Shown piece after piece: positions 52,862-62,765 of a DNA stretch of 64,000 bases (position 1 is the stretch's first letter; every line of letters begins with the position of its first letter). Source of the DNA: Eggerthella timonensis. GTDB taxonomy: Bacteria; Actinomycetota; Coriobacteriia; Coriobacteriales; Eggerthellaceae. Both the position numbers and the translations under genes were made by a program. The notes beneath the pieces are model-generated. The model did not search any database. It had not been told where the DNA came from and worked only from the letters and a program-made list of their open reading frames with translations. The stretch is from NCBI RefSeq assembly GCF_900184265.1, contig NZ_FXXA01000002.1, forward strand, positions 1,780,959 through 1,844,958, given 5' to 3'.

Positions 52862-54040
52862 ATGCTGAGCGTAGGCGTCGACCAGGTACGACGGTTCCGA
52901 TTGCGCGCGCATCACCTCGATCGCTCCTACGACGTGCGGGACGCCCTCGCGCTGGCGGGGGCGTGCGGGATGCAGAACACCCCGCCGGGCGCATGGGAGG
53001 CGGCCCTGTTCAACCGCGCGCCAACCTTCCGCGGGAAGGACGCCGAGCGCTTGCTGTACGGCGAGAAGTCGCTCGTGCAGGCCTGGAGCTTGCGCGGCGC
53101 CCCCGTCGTGTTCCCGGCGGCGGAGAGCGACGCGTTCCTCTCGGCCCTCGTGCCGCGCGACGGCGAGCCGTGGATATACACGAACGGCATCCGTCTCGCC
53201 CTCGATGCGCTGGGCATAGGGTTCGCCGAGGCGCTGGACCTGGTGAGGCGCGCGACGGCGCTGCTCGACGAGCGGTCCGTCGCGAGCAAGGCGGCCCTCG
53301 ACCAGGTGCTGGCGGATGCGGTGGAGCCCCTGCTGCCTGAGGGTAAGCGCGCGGCGTGGCGGGAGCCGTCGATGTACGGCAGCCCCGACAGGCAGACGGT
53401 GGGCGGGGCGGCGGTGTCGTTCTTGCTGCGCCCCTGTTCCTTTCTCGGCCTCGTCGTGTTCGGCGAGCGCGACGGCGTCGCGCCCACGTTCACCTCGTAC
53501 CGGCGTTGGCTGGGGCACGCGCTGGAGCCCGCCGACGACGCGGCGGAGCGCCTCGTGCGGAAGTTCGTGCACTGCTACGGCCCGACGAGGCCCGACGCGC
53601 TCGCGAAGCAGCTCGGCTGCTCGGGCGCGCAGGCGCGGCGCCTGTGGAAGCTTGTCGCGGACGAACTGGAGCCGGTGGGGTTCGGGGACGGGCGGGCGTG
53701 GGCGCTGGCCGCTGACCGCGATGCGCTCGCGTCTTCCGGGTGGCCGGAGCGCCGCCTGCTGCTGCTGGCTGCCCACGATCCGTACCTCGACCAGCGCGAC
53801 CGCGCGACCCTGCAAGCCGATCGAGCCTTGCAGCGCCGCATCTGGCGGACGGTGGCGAATCCCGGCGTCGTCGTGCGCGATGGCGAGGCGGTGGGGGTCT
53901 GGACGAGCAAGAAGCAAGCGCGTGGCCTGACGATCTCGTGCGAGGTGTGGAGCCCCTGCGACGAGGCTCGGCTGCGCGCGCTCGCCGAGGAGTACGCCGC
54001 CTTCCGGGGGCAGCCGTTGCTGAGCGTGAGCTTCGGATAG
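52862..54040 (+). CDS. AlkZ-like winged-helix DNA glycosylase family protein
   Basis: 392 residues of the HTH_42/AlkZ family, whose members unhook DNA interstrand crosslinks or protect antibiotic producers from their own genotoxin. Family landmarks are LLYGEKSLVQAW, the winged-helix middle, and HDPYLDQRDRATL with VANPGVVVRDGEAVGVWTSKK near the C-terminus. The catalytic QxQ-type motif is not certain. It starts one base after the nitroreductase stop and is co-transcribed with it. Confidence 0.85.
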   Translation: MLSVGVDQVRRFRLRAHHLDRSYDVRDALALAGACGMQNTPPGAWEAALFNRAPTFRGKDAERLLYGEKSLVQAWSLRGAPVVFPAAESDAFLSALVPRDGEPWIYTNGIRLALDALGIGFAEALDLVRRATALLDERSVASKAALDQVLADAVEPLLPEGKRAAWREPSMYGSPDRQTVGGAAVSFLLRPCSFLGLVVFGERDGVAPTFTSYRRWLGHALEPADDAAERLVRKFVHCYGPTRPDALAKQLGCSGAQARRLWKLVADELEPVGFGDGRAWALAADRDALASSGWPERRLLLLAAHDPYLDQRDRATLQADRALQRRIWRTVANPGVVVRDGEAVGVWTSKKQARGLTISCEVWSPCDEARLRALAEEYAAFRGQPLLSVSFG

Positions 54041-54080
54041 GACGCGCCCCCTCCTGGATGCGGGCGTGCCGGCGAGATTC

Positions 54081-54222
54081 TGGCAAGTTCGTGCCGTTAT
54101 GCGAGGGTTTTGCTCGCTGGAGAAGGGTCGTGTCGATGAGCGCCGTAAGAATTGCCTGGTCACGAGTCGGCACGCTAACTCTTTCCTCCATTGAGGAAAG
54201 CCAAAACAACGCGAACTTGCCA
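54081..54222. repeat. Long inverted-repeat element F (142 nt)
   Basis: Left arm 54081-54098 (TGGCAAGTTCG...) and right arm 54205-54222 (...CGAACTTGCCA) pair at 15 of 18 positions plus a G-T. A perfect internal hairpin CTTTCCTC-CATT-GAGGAAAG is at 54181-54200. The 323-base gap 54041-54363 holds this element and the fumarase -10 box TATAAT at 54350-54355. Confidence 0.68.
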
Positions 54223-54349
54223 AGATTTCCCATGGAAGCGCATCGGGCGCTTCGGGTTCGACCGACGCGCGGCCGGTGCGGCGGGGCGCCCTGATCGCGC
54301 GCGATCCCGCTCCTGCAGGATGGACGGCATGAAGCGCCCGTGCTTGCGG

Positions 54350-54355
54350 TATAAT
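54350..54355 (+). promoter_or_regulatory. -10 box of the fumarase promoter
   Basis: TATAAT, 9 bases before the fumarase alpha ATG; the transcript would be nearly leaderless, and no clear ribosome-binding site precedes the ATG. Confidence 0.55.
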
Positions 54356-54363
54356 CTCTCGCT

Positions 54364-55239
54364 ATGGATACCATCATCACGAAATCACAGGTCGCAGACG
54401 CGGTGCGCGCGGCCATCCCGCAGCTTGCCTGCGTGCTGCCGGCCGACATCGAGGCCGGTCTCGCCGCCGCCCGGGCCGCCGAGGACAACCCGCGCGGCAT
54501 CGCCGTGCTCGACCAGCTGCTGACGAACGCCTCGATCGCCGCCGAGGATCGCGTTCCCATCTGCCAGGATACCGGCACCGTGTGGGCGAGCCTCGAGATC
54601 GGACCGGACGTGCTCGTGCGCGGCGACGTGTTCGCCGACGTGGACGACGCGGTGGCCCGCGCGTACGACGAGGCGCGCCTGCGCAAATCGGTGGTGCGCA
54701 ATGCCGTCTTCGACCGAGCGAATACGGGCGACAACACGCCGGCGTTCTGCGATATCCACCCGGTGGACGAGCCGGGCGCGGCGCGGCTGCACCTCATGCT
54801 GAAGGGCGGCGGCTCGGACAACGCGAGCCGCGTGGTCATGCTCGTGCCGGGCGCCGGCAAGCAGGGCATCGTGGACGAGCTCGTGCGCTGCGTGCGCGAA
54901 AAGGCCGCGAACGCCTGCCCGCCGCTCGTGGTGGGCATCGGGATCGGAAGCACGTTCGACAAGGTGGCCGGTCTGGCGAAGCGGGCGCTCATGCGGCCCG
55001 TGGACGAGCCGGCGGCCGATCCGCAGCTGCGCGCGCTCGAGGAGGAGCTGCTCGAGGCCGTGAACGCCACGGGCGTGGGCCCCGGCGGGCTCGGTGGGCG
55101 CACGACGGCGCTCGCCGTGCGCGTGGCGACCGCGCCGTGCCATATCGCGGCGCTGCCGCTCGCCATCAACATGGGCTGCAGCGCGATGCGAAGGGTTACG
55201 GTGGATTTGCGCGGCGAGGCCGAGGGGGGCGCGCGATGA
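54364..55239 (+). CDS. Class I fumarate hydratase (or tartrate dehydratase), alpha subunit
   Basis: 291 residues. Fe-S fumarase alpha family: RVPICQDTGTV holds one cluster Cys, GIGIGSTFDKVA and NMGCSAMRR hold further conserved residues. The enzyme hydrates fumarate to malate in anaerobes. The gene starts at the ATG at 54364, and its stop overlaps the beta-subunit ATG by four bases. Confidence 0.92.
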   Translation: MDTIITKSQVADAVRAAIPQLACVLPADIEAGLAAARAAEDNPRGIAVLDQLLTNASIAAEDRVPICQDTGTVWASLEIGPDVLVRGDVFADVDDAVARAYDEARLRKSVVRNAVFDRANTGDNTPAFCDIHPVDEPGAARLHLMLKGGGSDNASRVVMLVPGAGKQGIVDELVRCVREKAANACPPLVVGIGIGSTFDKVAGLAKRALMRPVDEPAADPQLRALEEELLEAVNATGVGPGGLGGRTTALAVRVATAPCHIAALPLAINMGCSAMRRVTVDLRGEAEGGAR

Positions 55240-55778
55240 ACGATGAACCCATCCGCTTGACGCTGCCGCTCGACCGCGCGCAACTCGCGACGCTCGAGGC
55301 GGGCGACGCCTGCCTGCTCACGGGGCCGCTGTACACGCTGCGCGACGCGGGCCACGTGCGCCTCATGGCCGAGCTCGAGGCCGCGGGCGGAGAGCTGCCT
55401 TACGGCTTGGACGGCCAAGCCGTCTTCTACGCGGGCCCCACGCCCGCAGCCGCCGGCCGCCCGTTCGGCGCGGTCGGGCCCACCACGGCCAGCCGCATGG
55501 ACTTCGCCGCGCCGGCGCTGCACCGCGCGGGCATCGCGGCCACGGTGGGCAAGGGGCGCCGCAGCGCCGAGGTGCGCGAGGCGTGCCGTGCCACGGGTTC
55601 CGTTTATTTCGTGGCATGCGGCGGGGCCGCGGCCTATCTGGCGAAGTGCGTGGCATCATCGGAGACGGTGGCGTACGACGATCTGGGAACCGAGGCGCTC
55701 CGCCGCATCGAGGTCGTGGAGTTCCCCGTGTTCGTCGGCGTCGACGTACGGGGCTGCGACGTGTACGACCTGGCGTAA
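55236..55778 (+). CDS. Class I fumarate hydratase (or tartrate dehydratase), beta subunit
   Basis: 180 residues. Landmarks are GPTTASRMDFAAP, VGKGRRS and YFVACGGAAAYLAKCV. It pairs with the alpha subunit encoded directly upstream (ATGA overlap). Tartrate dehydratase is the alternative; the mdh gene nearby favours fumarase. Confidence 0.92.
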   Translation: MNDEPIRLTLPLDRAQLATLEAGDACLLTGPLYTLRDAGHVRLMAELEAAGGELPYGLDGQAVFYAGPTPAAAGRPFGAVGPTTASRMDFAAPALHRAGIAATVGKGRRSAEVREACRATGSVYFVACGGAAAYLAKCVASSETVAYDDLGTEALRRIEVVEFPVFVGVDVRGCDVYDLA

Positions 55779-55817
55779 GCCCCAGCACGCTTCAAGGGAG
55801 AAGGAACGGCCATACCC

Positions 55818-56552
55818 GTGACACACGATTTTTCTGATACGACCGATGCCCTGCGCGGCATCTTCATCACGTTCGAGGGCGGCGAGGGAGCCGGCAAGAC
55901 GACGCATATCCGCTTCCTGTCCGAGGCGCTGCGCGCGCACGGCCGCGAGGTGCTGTGCCTGCGCGAGCCCGGCGGCACCGAGGTGGGCGAGCAGCTGCGC
56001 GCCGTCGTGCTGGACCCGGCGAACGACGGCATGTCTGACGAGGCCGAGCTGCTCATCTACGAAGCCGCTCGCGCGCAGCTGATGGCGCAGGTCATCGCGC
56101 CCGCGCTCGCGCGGGGAGCCGTGGTGCTGTGCGACCGCTTCACCGATTCGACGGTGGCGTACCAAGCTTACGGGCGGGGCTTGCCGCGCATGTTCGTCGA
56201 TCGCGTCAACGAGTTCGCCTGCCAGGGCGTGCATCCCGACCGCACTATCCTCATGACCACGGGCGGCGAGGCGAACGTGGGCCTCGTGCGCGCGACGCAT
56301 CGGGGCGGGGCCGATCGCCTGGAGCAGGCGGGCGAAACGTTCCACGCCCGCGTGAACGAGGCGTTCATGGAGATCGCCCGCCGCGATCCCGAGCGCGTGC
56401 GCGTGGTCGTCTCGAACGGCAGCAAGTCCTCGACGGCCGCGGCGGTGTTCGCCGAGTTGGCCGACCTGTTCCCCTGGATGGCGCAGGTCGTCGACGACGA
56501 TCCCGCCTTCTTCGAGCGCCTCGACGTGAAGCGCTCGCAGGTGGAGGCTTAG
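55818..56552 (+). CDS. tmk: Thymidylate kinase
   Basis: 244 residues from a GTG start, with about 20 extra residues before the family core. P-loop FEGGEGAGKTT, the DR(F/Y) motif DRFTDSTVAYQAYGRG, and REPGGTEVGEQLR are intact. It phosphorylates dTMP to dTDP. The first gene of the tmk-holB-ricT cluster. Confidence 0.95.
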   Translation: MTHDFSDTTDALRGIFITFEGGEGAGKTTHIRFLSEALRAHGREVLCLREPGGTEVGEQLRAVVLDPANDGMSDEAELLIYEAARAQLMAQVIAPALARGAVVLCDRFTDSTVAYQAYGRGLPRMFVDRVNEFACQGVHPDRTILMTTGGEANVGLVRATHRGGADRLEQAGETFHARVNEAFMEIARRDPERVRVVVSNGSKSSTAAAVFAELADLFPWMAQVVDDDPAFFERLDVKRSQVEA

Positions 56553-56556
56553 GGCC

Positions 56557-57708
56557 ATGGCCGACGCGTTCGAGAACATCCTCGGCCAGCCGCAGGTGCG
56601 CGAGTTCTTGCGCGCCACGGTGGCCCAGGACAAGGTGAGCCATGCCTACCTGTTCACCGGCCCGGCCGGGTCGAACAAGACGATGGCCGCCTACGCGTTC
56701 GCGCAGGCCGTGCTGTGCCCGAAGGGCGCTTCCGGCCCGCGCGGCGGCAACTGCGGCGCATGCGACGCCTGCCGCCGCATCATGCGCAAGAAGCATCCCG
56801 ACGTCCGCTACTTCGCGCCCGAGGGCGCGGGCGGCTACCTGGTCGAGCAGATCCGCGACATCGTGTCCGATACGTCGCTCGCGCCCATCCAGGCGCACAA
56901 GAAGGTCTACATCCTCGACCGCGTGGACCTGTTGGGCGTCCAGGCCGCCAACGCGTTCCTCAAGACGCTCGAGGAGCCGCCCTCCGACGTGGTGCTCATC
57001 CTGCTCGCGCGCACGCGCGAGAGCGTGCTGCCCACCATCCTGTCGCGCTGCCAGGTGGTGCCGTTCCGCACCATCCCGGCCAGCGAGGCGGCCGGGATCA
57101 TCGTGCAGAACACCGGCGCGTCGCGCGAGCAGGCGCGCATGGCCATCGAAGCCTGCGACGGCTCCATCACGCGCGCCGTGGAGTTCTTGAAGTCCAACGA
57201 GCGCATGGCGTTCCGCGCCCGCGTGCTGGAAGTGCTGGGCTACCTGCGCAAAGCCGACGATTGGGACGTCATCGGGTTCGCGAGCGACCTCGTGGTGCTC
57301 GTGAAGGCGCCGCTCGACGTGGCGCGCGCCGAGCAGGAGCAGGAGCTCGCCGAGAACGCGGACTTCCTCGCGAAGTCGGCCATCCGCCAGATCGAGGCGC
57401 GCAACAAGCGCCAGCTGACGGCCAAGACCTTCGAGTCGCTGCGCCAGCTCACGGCCATCGTGCGCTCGTGGCTGCGCGACGTCATGGCCGTGTGCGCCGA
57501 GACGCCCGAGCTCGTGATCAACGTTGACGCGCGCGCGTCCGTCATGGAGGCGGCCGAGGCCACCGACGAGGCCCGCGCTGCGGCCGCGCTCAAGGCCGTG
57601 CGCCGCTGCGACGAGGCGATCTCATATAATGTATCACCGGAAACGTGCATCGACGCGATGCTGTTCGAGATAAGAGAGGTGCTCTATGGTTCGCATAGCG
57701 CCGATTAA
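56557..57708 (+). CDS. holB: DNA polymerase III delta' subunit
   Basis: 383 residues. Clamp-loader AAA+ fold: Walker A FTGPAGSNKT, zinc site CGACDACRR plus the earlier Cys, sensor region ANAFLKTLEEPP, and RTRESVLPTILSRCQ. It starts four bases after tmk and overlaps ricT by 23 bases, the order seen in many Gram-positive genomes. Confidence 0.94.
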   Translation: MADAFENILGQPQVREFLRATVAQDKVSHAYLFTGPAGSNKTMAAYAFAQAVLCPKGASGPRGGNCGACDACRRIMRKKHPDVRYFAPEGAGGYLVEQIRDIVSDTSLAPIQAHKKVYILDRVDLLGVQAANAFLKTLEEPPSDVVLILLARTRESVLPTILSRCQVVPFRTIPASEAAGIIVQNTGASREQARMAIEACDGSITRAVEFLKSNERMAFRARVLEVLGYLRKADDWDVIGFASDLVVLVKAPLDVARAEQEQELAENADFLAKSAIRQIEARNKRQLTAKTFESLRQLTAIVRSWLRDVMAVCAETPELVINVDARASVMEAAEATDEARAAAALKAVRRCDEAISYNVSPETCIDAMLFEIREVLYGSHSAD

Positions 57709-59254
57709 CCTGTATTACAACCCCAAGACGCTCTGGTTCGACGCCGGGGACCTCGAGGTGCGCGCCGGCGACGGCGTGATCGTGACCACCGCCCGCGGCA
57801 CCGAGTTCGGCCGTGCGGCCCATGACGTGTTCGAGGCCGACGAGGCCCAAGTCAAGAAGCTGAAAAGCCCGCTCAAGCCCGTCAAGCGCGTCGCGACGGA
57901 CGAGGACGCGGCCCGCGCGGCCGAGCTGGAGGCCCTGTCGCGCGAAGCGCTTCCCGTGTTCAAGGAGATGGCGGCCGAGGCGAACGGCGACATGCACCCC
58001 GTGTCGGTGGAGTACCTGTTCGAGGGCGACAAGGCCATCTTCTACTTCGAGGCCGAGGAGCGCGTTGACTTCCGCGAGCTCGTGCGCAAGCTTGCCGCGC
58101 ACTTCCACGTGCGCATCGACATGCGCCAGATCGGCGTGCGCGACGAGGCCCGCATGGTGGGCGGCCTGGGGCATTGCGGCCAGGAGCTGTGCTGCAAGCG
58201 CCTGGGCGGCGAGTTCTGTCCCGTGTCCATCCGCATGGCGAAGGAGCAGGACCTCTCGCTCAACCCGCAGAAGATCTCGGGCGTGTGCGGCCGTCTCATG
58301 TGCTGCTTGCGCTACGAGTTCGACGCGTACAAAGACTTCAAGAGCCGCGCGCCGAAACAGAACGCCACGGTGGAGACGCCCGACGGCCCCGCGAAGGTGG
58401 TCGACCTCGACGTGCCGCGCGAGATCGTGTCGCTCAAGATCATGGGCGAGAAGCCCGTGAAGGTGCCGCTGGCCGACTTCGACCCGCCCGAGGAGGGCTC
58501 GAACCGCCCGAACCGCGTGGGCGAGGAGGCCTGGCAGGACGCCACGACGGCCGATCCCATCGGCTCGCCGCTCGAGTCGACGCTGTTCGGCAACACCGCG
58601 CAACTGACCGGGCAGGACAAGCTGGCCGATCCGGGTTCGGTGCGCCGTACGGGCCGCGGGGGCCAGAAGGCGTCGAAGGGCGGCGGATCGAACGGCGGGC
58701 GCGGCGGCAACGGCAACGGCGGCGGTCAGAAGAACGGCGGGCGGCAGCAGGACGACGCGCAGGGCTCGAGCGCGCGCAAGCCGCGCAGGAGGCGCTCGAC
58801 GAAGGTCGGCGGCGAGGGCGCCGCGCCCGAGGCGGCCGACGCGCAGAAACGCAAGCAGAAGCAGCAGGGCGGCTCGCCGAAGGGCGGGCAGGGCGGCGCG
58901 CAGCAGAAGCGCCGGTCGGGCCAGGGCGGCAACGGCGGCAACGGCAACGGCGGCGGCAAGAAGCAGCAGGGCCAGCGCCCGGGCGGCGAGGGCGCGAAGA
59001 AGCAGGGGCCGAAGGGCATGCAGCCCTCGAAGCCGCGTCCCGGCCAGAAGTCCTCGGGCCTGCGCCAGGGCCAGAAGCCGCAGTCGCGCCAGGACAAGGC
59101 GCCGCGCCCCGAGCGTTCGGGCGGCGCGAATCCCGAGGCCAACCGCACAGGGGACGGCGGGCACCGTCGCGCCCGTCGCCGCAGCCACAAGGCCGGCGGC
59201 TCGGAGGGCGCGGGTACGCCCGGCACGGGCGGCGCGGCCCCGAGCGGCGAATAA
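57686..59254 (+). CDS. ricT: PSP1-domain protein RicT with long low-complexity tail
   Basis: 522 residues. The PSP1 core (about 1-280) contains the Cys-rich block HCGQELCCKRLGGEFC and VCGRLMCCLRYE, which in B. subtilis RicT helps bind [4Fe-4S] clusters and RNase Y. The remaining 240 residues are Gly, Gln, Lys and Arg-rich with RGGNGNGGG-like and KPRPGQK-like stretches, a tail suited to RNA binding or condensation. The ATG at 57686 lies inside holB. Confidence 0.9.
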   Translation: MVRIAPINLYYNPKTLWFDAGDLEVRAGDGVIVTTARGTEFGRAAHDVFEADEAQVKKLKSPLKPVKRVATDEDAARAAELEALSREALPVFKEMAAEANGDMHPVSVEYLFEGDKAIFYFEAEERVDFRELVRKLAAHFHVRIDMRQIGVRDEARMVGGLGHCGQELCCKRLGGEFCPVSIRMAKEQDLSLNPQKISGVCGRLMCCLRYEFDAYKDFKSRAPKQNATVETPDGPAKVVDLDVPREIVSLKIMGEKPVKVPLADFDPPEEGSNRPNRVGEEAWQDATTADPIGSPLESTLFGNTAQLTGQDKLADPGSVRRTGRGGQKASKGGGSNGGRGGNGNGGGQKNGGRQQDDAQGSSARKPRRRRSTKVGGEGAAPEAADAQKRKQKQQGGSPKGGQGGAQQKRRSGQGGNGGNGNGGGKKQQGQRPGGEGAKKQGPKGMQPSKPRPGQKSSGLRQGQKPQSRQDKAPRPERSGGANPEANRTGDGGHRRARRRSHKAGGSEGAGTPGTGGAAPSGE

Positions 59255-59293
59255 CCGACGGATACCCGACGTTTGCGAGGAGGCTCATCGTCC

Positions 59294-60754
59294 ATGAGGA
59301 TCGACTACGCGTTGTTGACGGACCTGTACCAGCTCACGATGGCGCAGGGCTATTGGGAGACCGGCCAAGGCGACACGCAGGCCTGCTTCCACATGTACTT
59401 CCGCGACTACCCGTTCAAGGGCGGCTACGCCATCGCGTGCGGTATGGCGCAGCTGGCCGACCTCGTGGACGAGTTCTCGTTCTCCGAAGACGACGTGGCC
59501 TACCTCGCCTCGCTCGACGCCCCCGGCGGCGGCAAGCTGTTCAAGCCCGAGTTCCTCGACTACCTGCGCACGTTCAGGCTGCGCGTGGACATCGACGCGG
59601 TGCTCGAGGGCACCGTCGTGTTCCCGCATGAGCCGCTCGTGCGCGTGTGCGGCCCCATCATGGACTGCCAGCTCATCGAGACGGCGCTTCTGAACTGCGT
59701 CAACTTCGAGACGCTCATCGCCACGAAGGCGGCGCGCGTGTGCCTGGCCGCCCAGGCGCCCGTGGCCGAGTTCGGCCTGAGGCGCGCCCAGGGCGCGGGC
59801 GGCGGCCTGTGGGCCAGCCGCGCGGCCATCGTGGGCGGCTGCTCCTCCACGTCCAACGTGCTGGCGGGCAAGCTGTTCGACATCCCCGTGTCGGGCACGC
59901 ACGCCCACTCGTGGGTCATGTCGTTTTCCGACGAGCTCACCGCGTTCCGCGCGTACGCCGAGGCGTTCCCGAAGAACTGCGTGCTGCTCGTCGACACCTA
60001 CGACGTGGAGCAGGGCATCGAAAACGCCATCACGGTGGGCCTCGAGATGCGCGAGCGCGGCGAGCGCCTCGCGGGCATCCGCATCGATTCGGGCGACCTG
60101 TCGTGGCTCGCGCGCATGGCGCGCCGCATGCTGGACGAGGCCGGCCTGACCGATTGCGGCATCGTGCTGTCCAACGACTTGGACGAGTTCACCATCCAGT
60201 CCATTCGCGACGAGGGGGCGCAGGTGACCTCGTGGGGCGTGGGCACGAAGCTGGCCTGCGCCTACGACCAGCCCACGCTGGGCGGCGTGTACAAGCTGTC
60301 GGCCACGCGCGCGCCGGGGGAGGAGAGGTGGACCGACCGTCTGAAGATATCCGAGTCGGCCGCCAAGCTGACCACGCCCGGCGTTCTGGACGTGCGCCGC
60401 TACTTCTACTGCGGCAGCGGGCGCTTGGCCGGCGACATGGTGTTCGACGTGAACGCGCCGTGCGAGGGGCTGCGCGAGGTCATCGTGGACCCTTCCGACG
60501 ACCTGCGGCAGAAGAACCTCGCGGGACTGTGCTCCGAGACGCTGCTCAAGCCGCTCGCACGCGACGGCGCCACGGTGCTCGATGCCTCCGAGCGCGACGC
60601 GTGGGCCGCGCGCGAACGCGCGCAGGCCGGGCTCGCCACGCTCGACGAGAGCCAGAAGCGCATGCTGAACGCCCATACCTACCCGGTGGGGCTCGAATAT
60701 GGTCTTTTTGAGCGTCGCCGCGATCTGGTTGTGAAGCTGCGGGGCATCGCGTAG
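59294..60754 (+). CDS. pncB: Nicotinate phosphoribosyltransferase
   Basis: 486 residues. It makes nicotinate mononucleotide from nicotinate and PRPP for NAD salvage. YALLTDLYQLTMAQGYW at the N-terminus, FGLRRAQG, SGTHAHSWVMSF (with the phosphorylated-His-type residue) and GIRIDSGDLSWLA are diagnostic. The ATG at 59294 follows GAGGAGG. It starts 39 bases after ricT. Confidence 0.96.
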   Translation: MRIDYALLTDLYQLTMAQGYWETGQGDTQACFHMYFRDYPFKGGYAIACGMAQLADLVDEFSFSEDDVAYLASLDAPGGGKLFKPEFLDYLRTFRLRVDIDAVLEGTVVFPHEPLVRVCGPIMDCQLIETALLNCVNFETLIATKAARVCLAAQAPVAEFGLRRAQGAGGGLWASRAAIVGGCSSTSNVLAGKLFDIPVSGTHAHSWVMSFSDELTAFRAYAEAFPKNCVLLVDTYDVEQGIENAITVGLEMRERGERLAGIRIDSGDLSWLARMARRMLDEAGLTDCGIVLSNDLDEFTIQSIRDEGAQVTSWGVGTKLACAYDQPTLGGVYKLSATRAPGEERWTDRLKISESAAKLTTPGVLDVRRYFYCGSGRLAGDMVFDVNAPCEGLREVIVDPSDDLRQKNLAGLCSETLLKPLARDGATVLDASERDAWAARERAQAGLATLDESQKRMLNAHTYPVGLEYGLFERRRDLVVKLRGIA

Positions 60755-60815
60755 TGTACGAGGGTACGTCATCGATTTTCTCGGGGGCATGCGCCCCATG
60801 TCAAGGAAGGATGTC

Positions 60816-61718
60816 ATGATCAAGATACTCACCGATTCGGTCGCTTCCATTCCCGCCGACGTGGCGCGCGAGGCCGGCATCGACGTGGTCACGCTGTTCG
60901 TGAACCGCGAGGGCACCGAGTACGCGGACGCCGAGATGGACCTCGACGAGTTCTACGCCGACATCTACGACATGGTGGACAACATCCCCACGTCCAGCCA
61001 GCCGTCCCAGCTCGTGCTGGAGAGCCTGTTCGAGGAGACGGCGAAGGCGGGCGACGAGGTGCTGGGCATCTTCATCTCGTCGGAGCTGTCCGGAACCTAC
61101 GAGGGCGCCGTGCGCGCCGCCCGCGCCGTGAAGGCGCGCAACATCGACTTCTCCTACGTCATCATCGACTCCACCTCGTGCGGATACGACGAGGCGTGGC
61201 CGGTGTTCGATGCCGTCGCCGCGCGCGATGCGGGCGAGGATCTCGCCGGCTGCGCCGCCGCTGCGCTCGAGGGCGTGGCGTCCACCCGCTTCCTGTTCAC
61301 GCCCGAGACGCTCACGTTCCTGCAACGGGGCGGGCGCATCGGCAACGCGGCCGCGCTCTTGGGCAACCTCATCCAGCTGGCTCCCGTGCTCACGGTGAGC
61401 GACGGCAAGGCCTCGACGTTCGCGAAAGTGCGCACGCGCAAGAAGGCGCTCGACAAGATCGTGTCGACGTTCAAGAGCGACGTCGAGCAGCACGGCTTGA
61501 AGCACGTCGTGGTGCACTACATCGGCGACAAGGCGCCGGCCGTCGAGTGGGCGCGCGAGGTCATCGAGCCGCTCATCGGGCGCTCGGTGAGCGTGCTGCC
61601 GGTGAGCCCCGTCATCGGCCTGCACGTGGGGCCGGCCGTGGGGATAGCCTACGAGTGCGCGAGCTCGTTGGCCGGCAAGCTCTCCGGCCCGGCTCAGGCG
61701 CGCGCCTGCGCGTCCTAG
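60816..61718 (+). CDS. DegV-family fatty-acid-binding protein 1
   Basis: 300 residues. DegV fold with IKILTDSVASIPADVA, the FISSELSGTYEGA lipid-binding Ser loop, and the QRGGRIG motif. DegV (FakB-type) proteins hold fatty acids for the FakA kinase, which is not in the window. The ATG at 60816 has AAGGAAGG upstream. Confidence 0.94.
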   Translation: MIKILTDSVASIPADVAREAGIDVVTLFVNREGTEYADAEMDLDEFYADIYDMVDNIPTSSQPSQLVLESLFEETAKAGDEVLGIFISSELSGTYEGAVRAARAVKARNIDFSYVIIDSTSCGYDEAWPVFDAVAARDAGEDLAGCAAAALEGVASTRFLFTPETLTFLQRGGRIGNAAALLGNLIQLAPVLTVSDGKASTFAKVRTRKKALDKIVSTFKSDVEQHGLKHVVVHYIGDKAPAVEWAREVIEPLIGRSVSVLPVSPVIGLHVGPAVGIAYECASSLAGKLSGPAQARACAS

Positions 61719-61775
61719 GCGTTCGCGCCCCGAACCGACACGTCTGCAAACCGCCCAGAAAGCGAGAACCCCTCT

Positions 61776-62705
61776 ATGCAGCATCAGTGCAACCTCATCA
61801 TCGATTCGTGCTGCGACCTGCCGCATGAGGTCGTCGATCGGGAAGGCGTCGAGCTCATCGAGTTCCCCTACGTCATGAGCGACGGGGAGCACGCCGACGA
61901 TCTGTACCAAACCTCGACGGCGCACGACTTCTACCAGGCGATGCGCAACGGCGAAGAGCCCACCACGGCGCAGGTGCCCGTGCCCGTGTTCCGCGACGCG
62001 TTCGAGCGCGCCATCGAAAGCGGCGTGCCCACCGTGTTCCTCAGCTTCTCCAGCGGGCTGTCCGGCAGCTTCGACGCAGCCGCGCTCGTGCACGAGCAGC
62101 TGATGGCCGAGCACCCCGATGCCGAGCTGTACATCGTGGACACGTGCCTGGCCTCGGTGGCCGAGGCGCTGCTGGTGTACGAGGCGCTGCGGCAGCGCGA
62201 CAACGGCATGACGGCGCTCGAGCTGGCGCGCTGGGCCGAGGAGGCGCGCTACTTCGTGGACGCCGAGTTCATGGTGGACGACCTCGAGGCGCTGCGCCGA
62301 GGGGGCCGCATCCCCAGCTCGGTGGCGTACGCGGGCTCGAAGCTGGACGTGAAGCCGCTGTTGACCATCACCACCGACGGCAAGCTGTCGCTGGCGGGCG
62401 TGGCGCGCGGGCGCAAGAAGGGCATCAAGCAGCTGGCCGAGTACTACAACAAGCGCAAGGCCGACTCGCGGCCGGGCCGCTGCGTGGTCATCGGCAACGC
62501 CGACTGCCCGAAGGACGCCGCGCGTTTGCAGGAAGCGCTCGGCAAAACCGACGACAGCATCCTGTTTCTGGAGAGCAGCATCGGGCCGGTCATCGGCAGC
62601 CACGTGGGGCCGGACATGATCGCGGTGGTGTTCTGGGGCAACGACAAGCGCGAGGAGCTGTCGGTTGCCGACCGCATCGCGAAGAAGGTCAAGGGCGGCG
62701 AATAG
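61776..62705 (+). CDS. DegV-family fatty-acid-binding protein 2
   Basis: 309 residues. DegV fold: NLIIDSCCDLPHEVV, SFSSGLSGSFDAA, RRGGRIPSS, and the C-terminal PVIGSHVGPDMIAVVFWG. It is a diverged tandem paralogue of the gene upstream (57 bases apart), likely for a different acyl chain. Confidence 0.94.
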   Translation: MQHQCNLIIDSCCDLPHEVVDREGVELIEFPYVMSDGEHADDLYQTSTAHDFYQAMRNGEEPTTAQVPVPVFRDAFERAIESGVPTVFLSFSSGLSGSFDAAALVHEQLMAEHPDAELYIVDTCLASVAEALLVYEALRQRDNGMTALELARWAEEARYFVDAEFMVDDLEALRRGGRIPSSVAYAGSKLDVKPLLTITTDGKLSLAGVARGRKKGIKQLAEYYNKRKADSRPGRCVVIGNADCPKDAARLQEALGKTDDSILFLESSIGPVIGSHVGPDMIAVVFWGNDKREELSVADRIAKKVKGGE

Positions 62706-62765
62706 CCCGCACGCTCGCAGCGTGCCCGGCATATGGAATTCAGACGCATCGGGAAAGGTGCTTAG

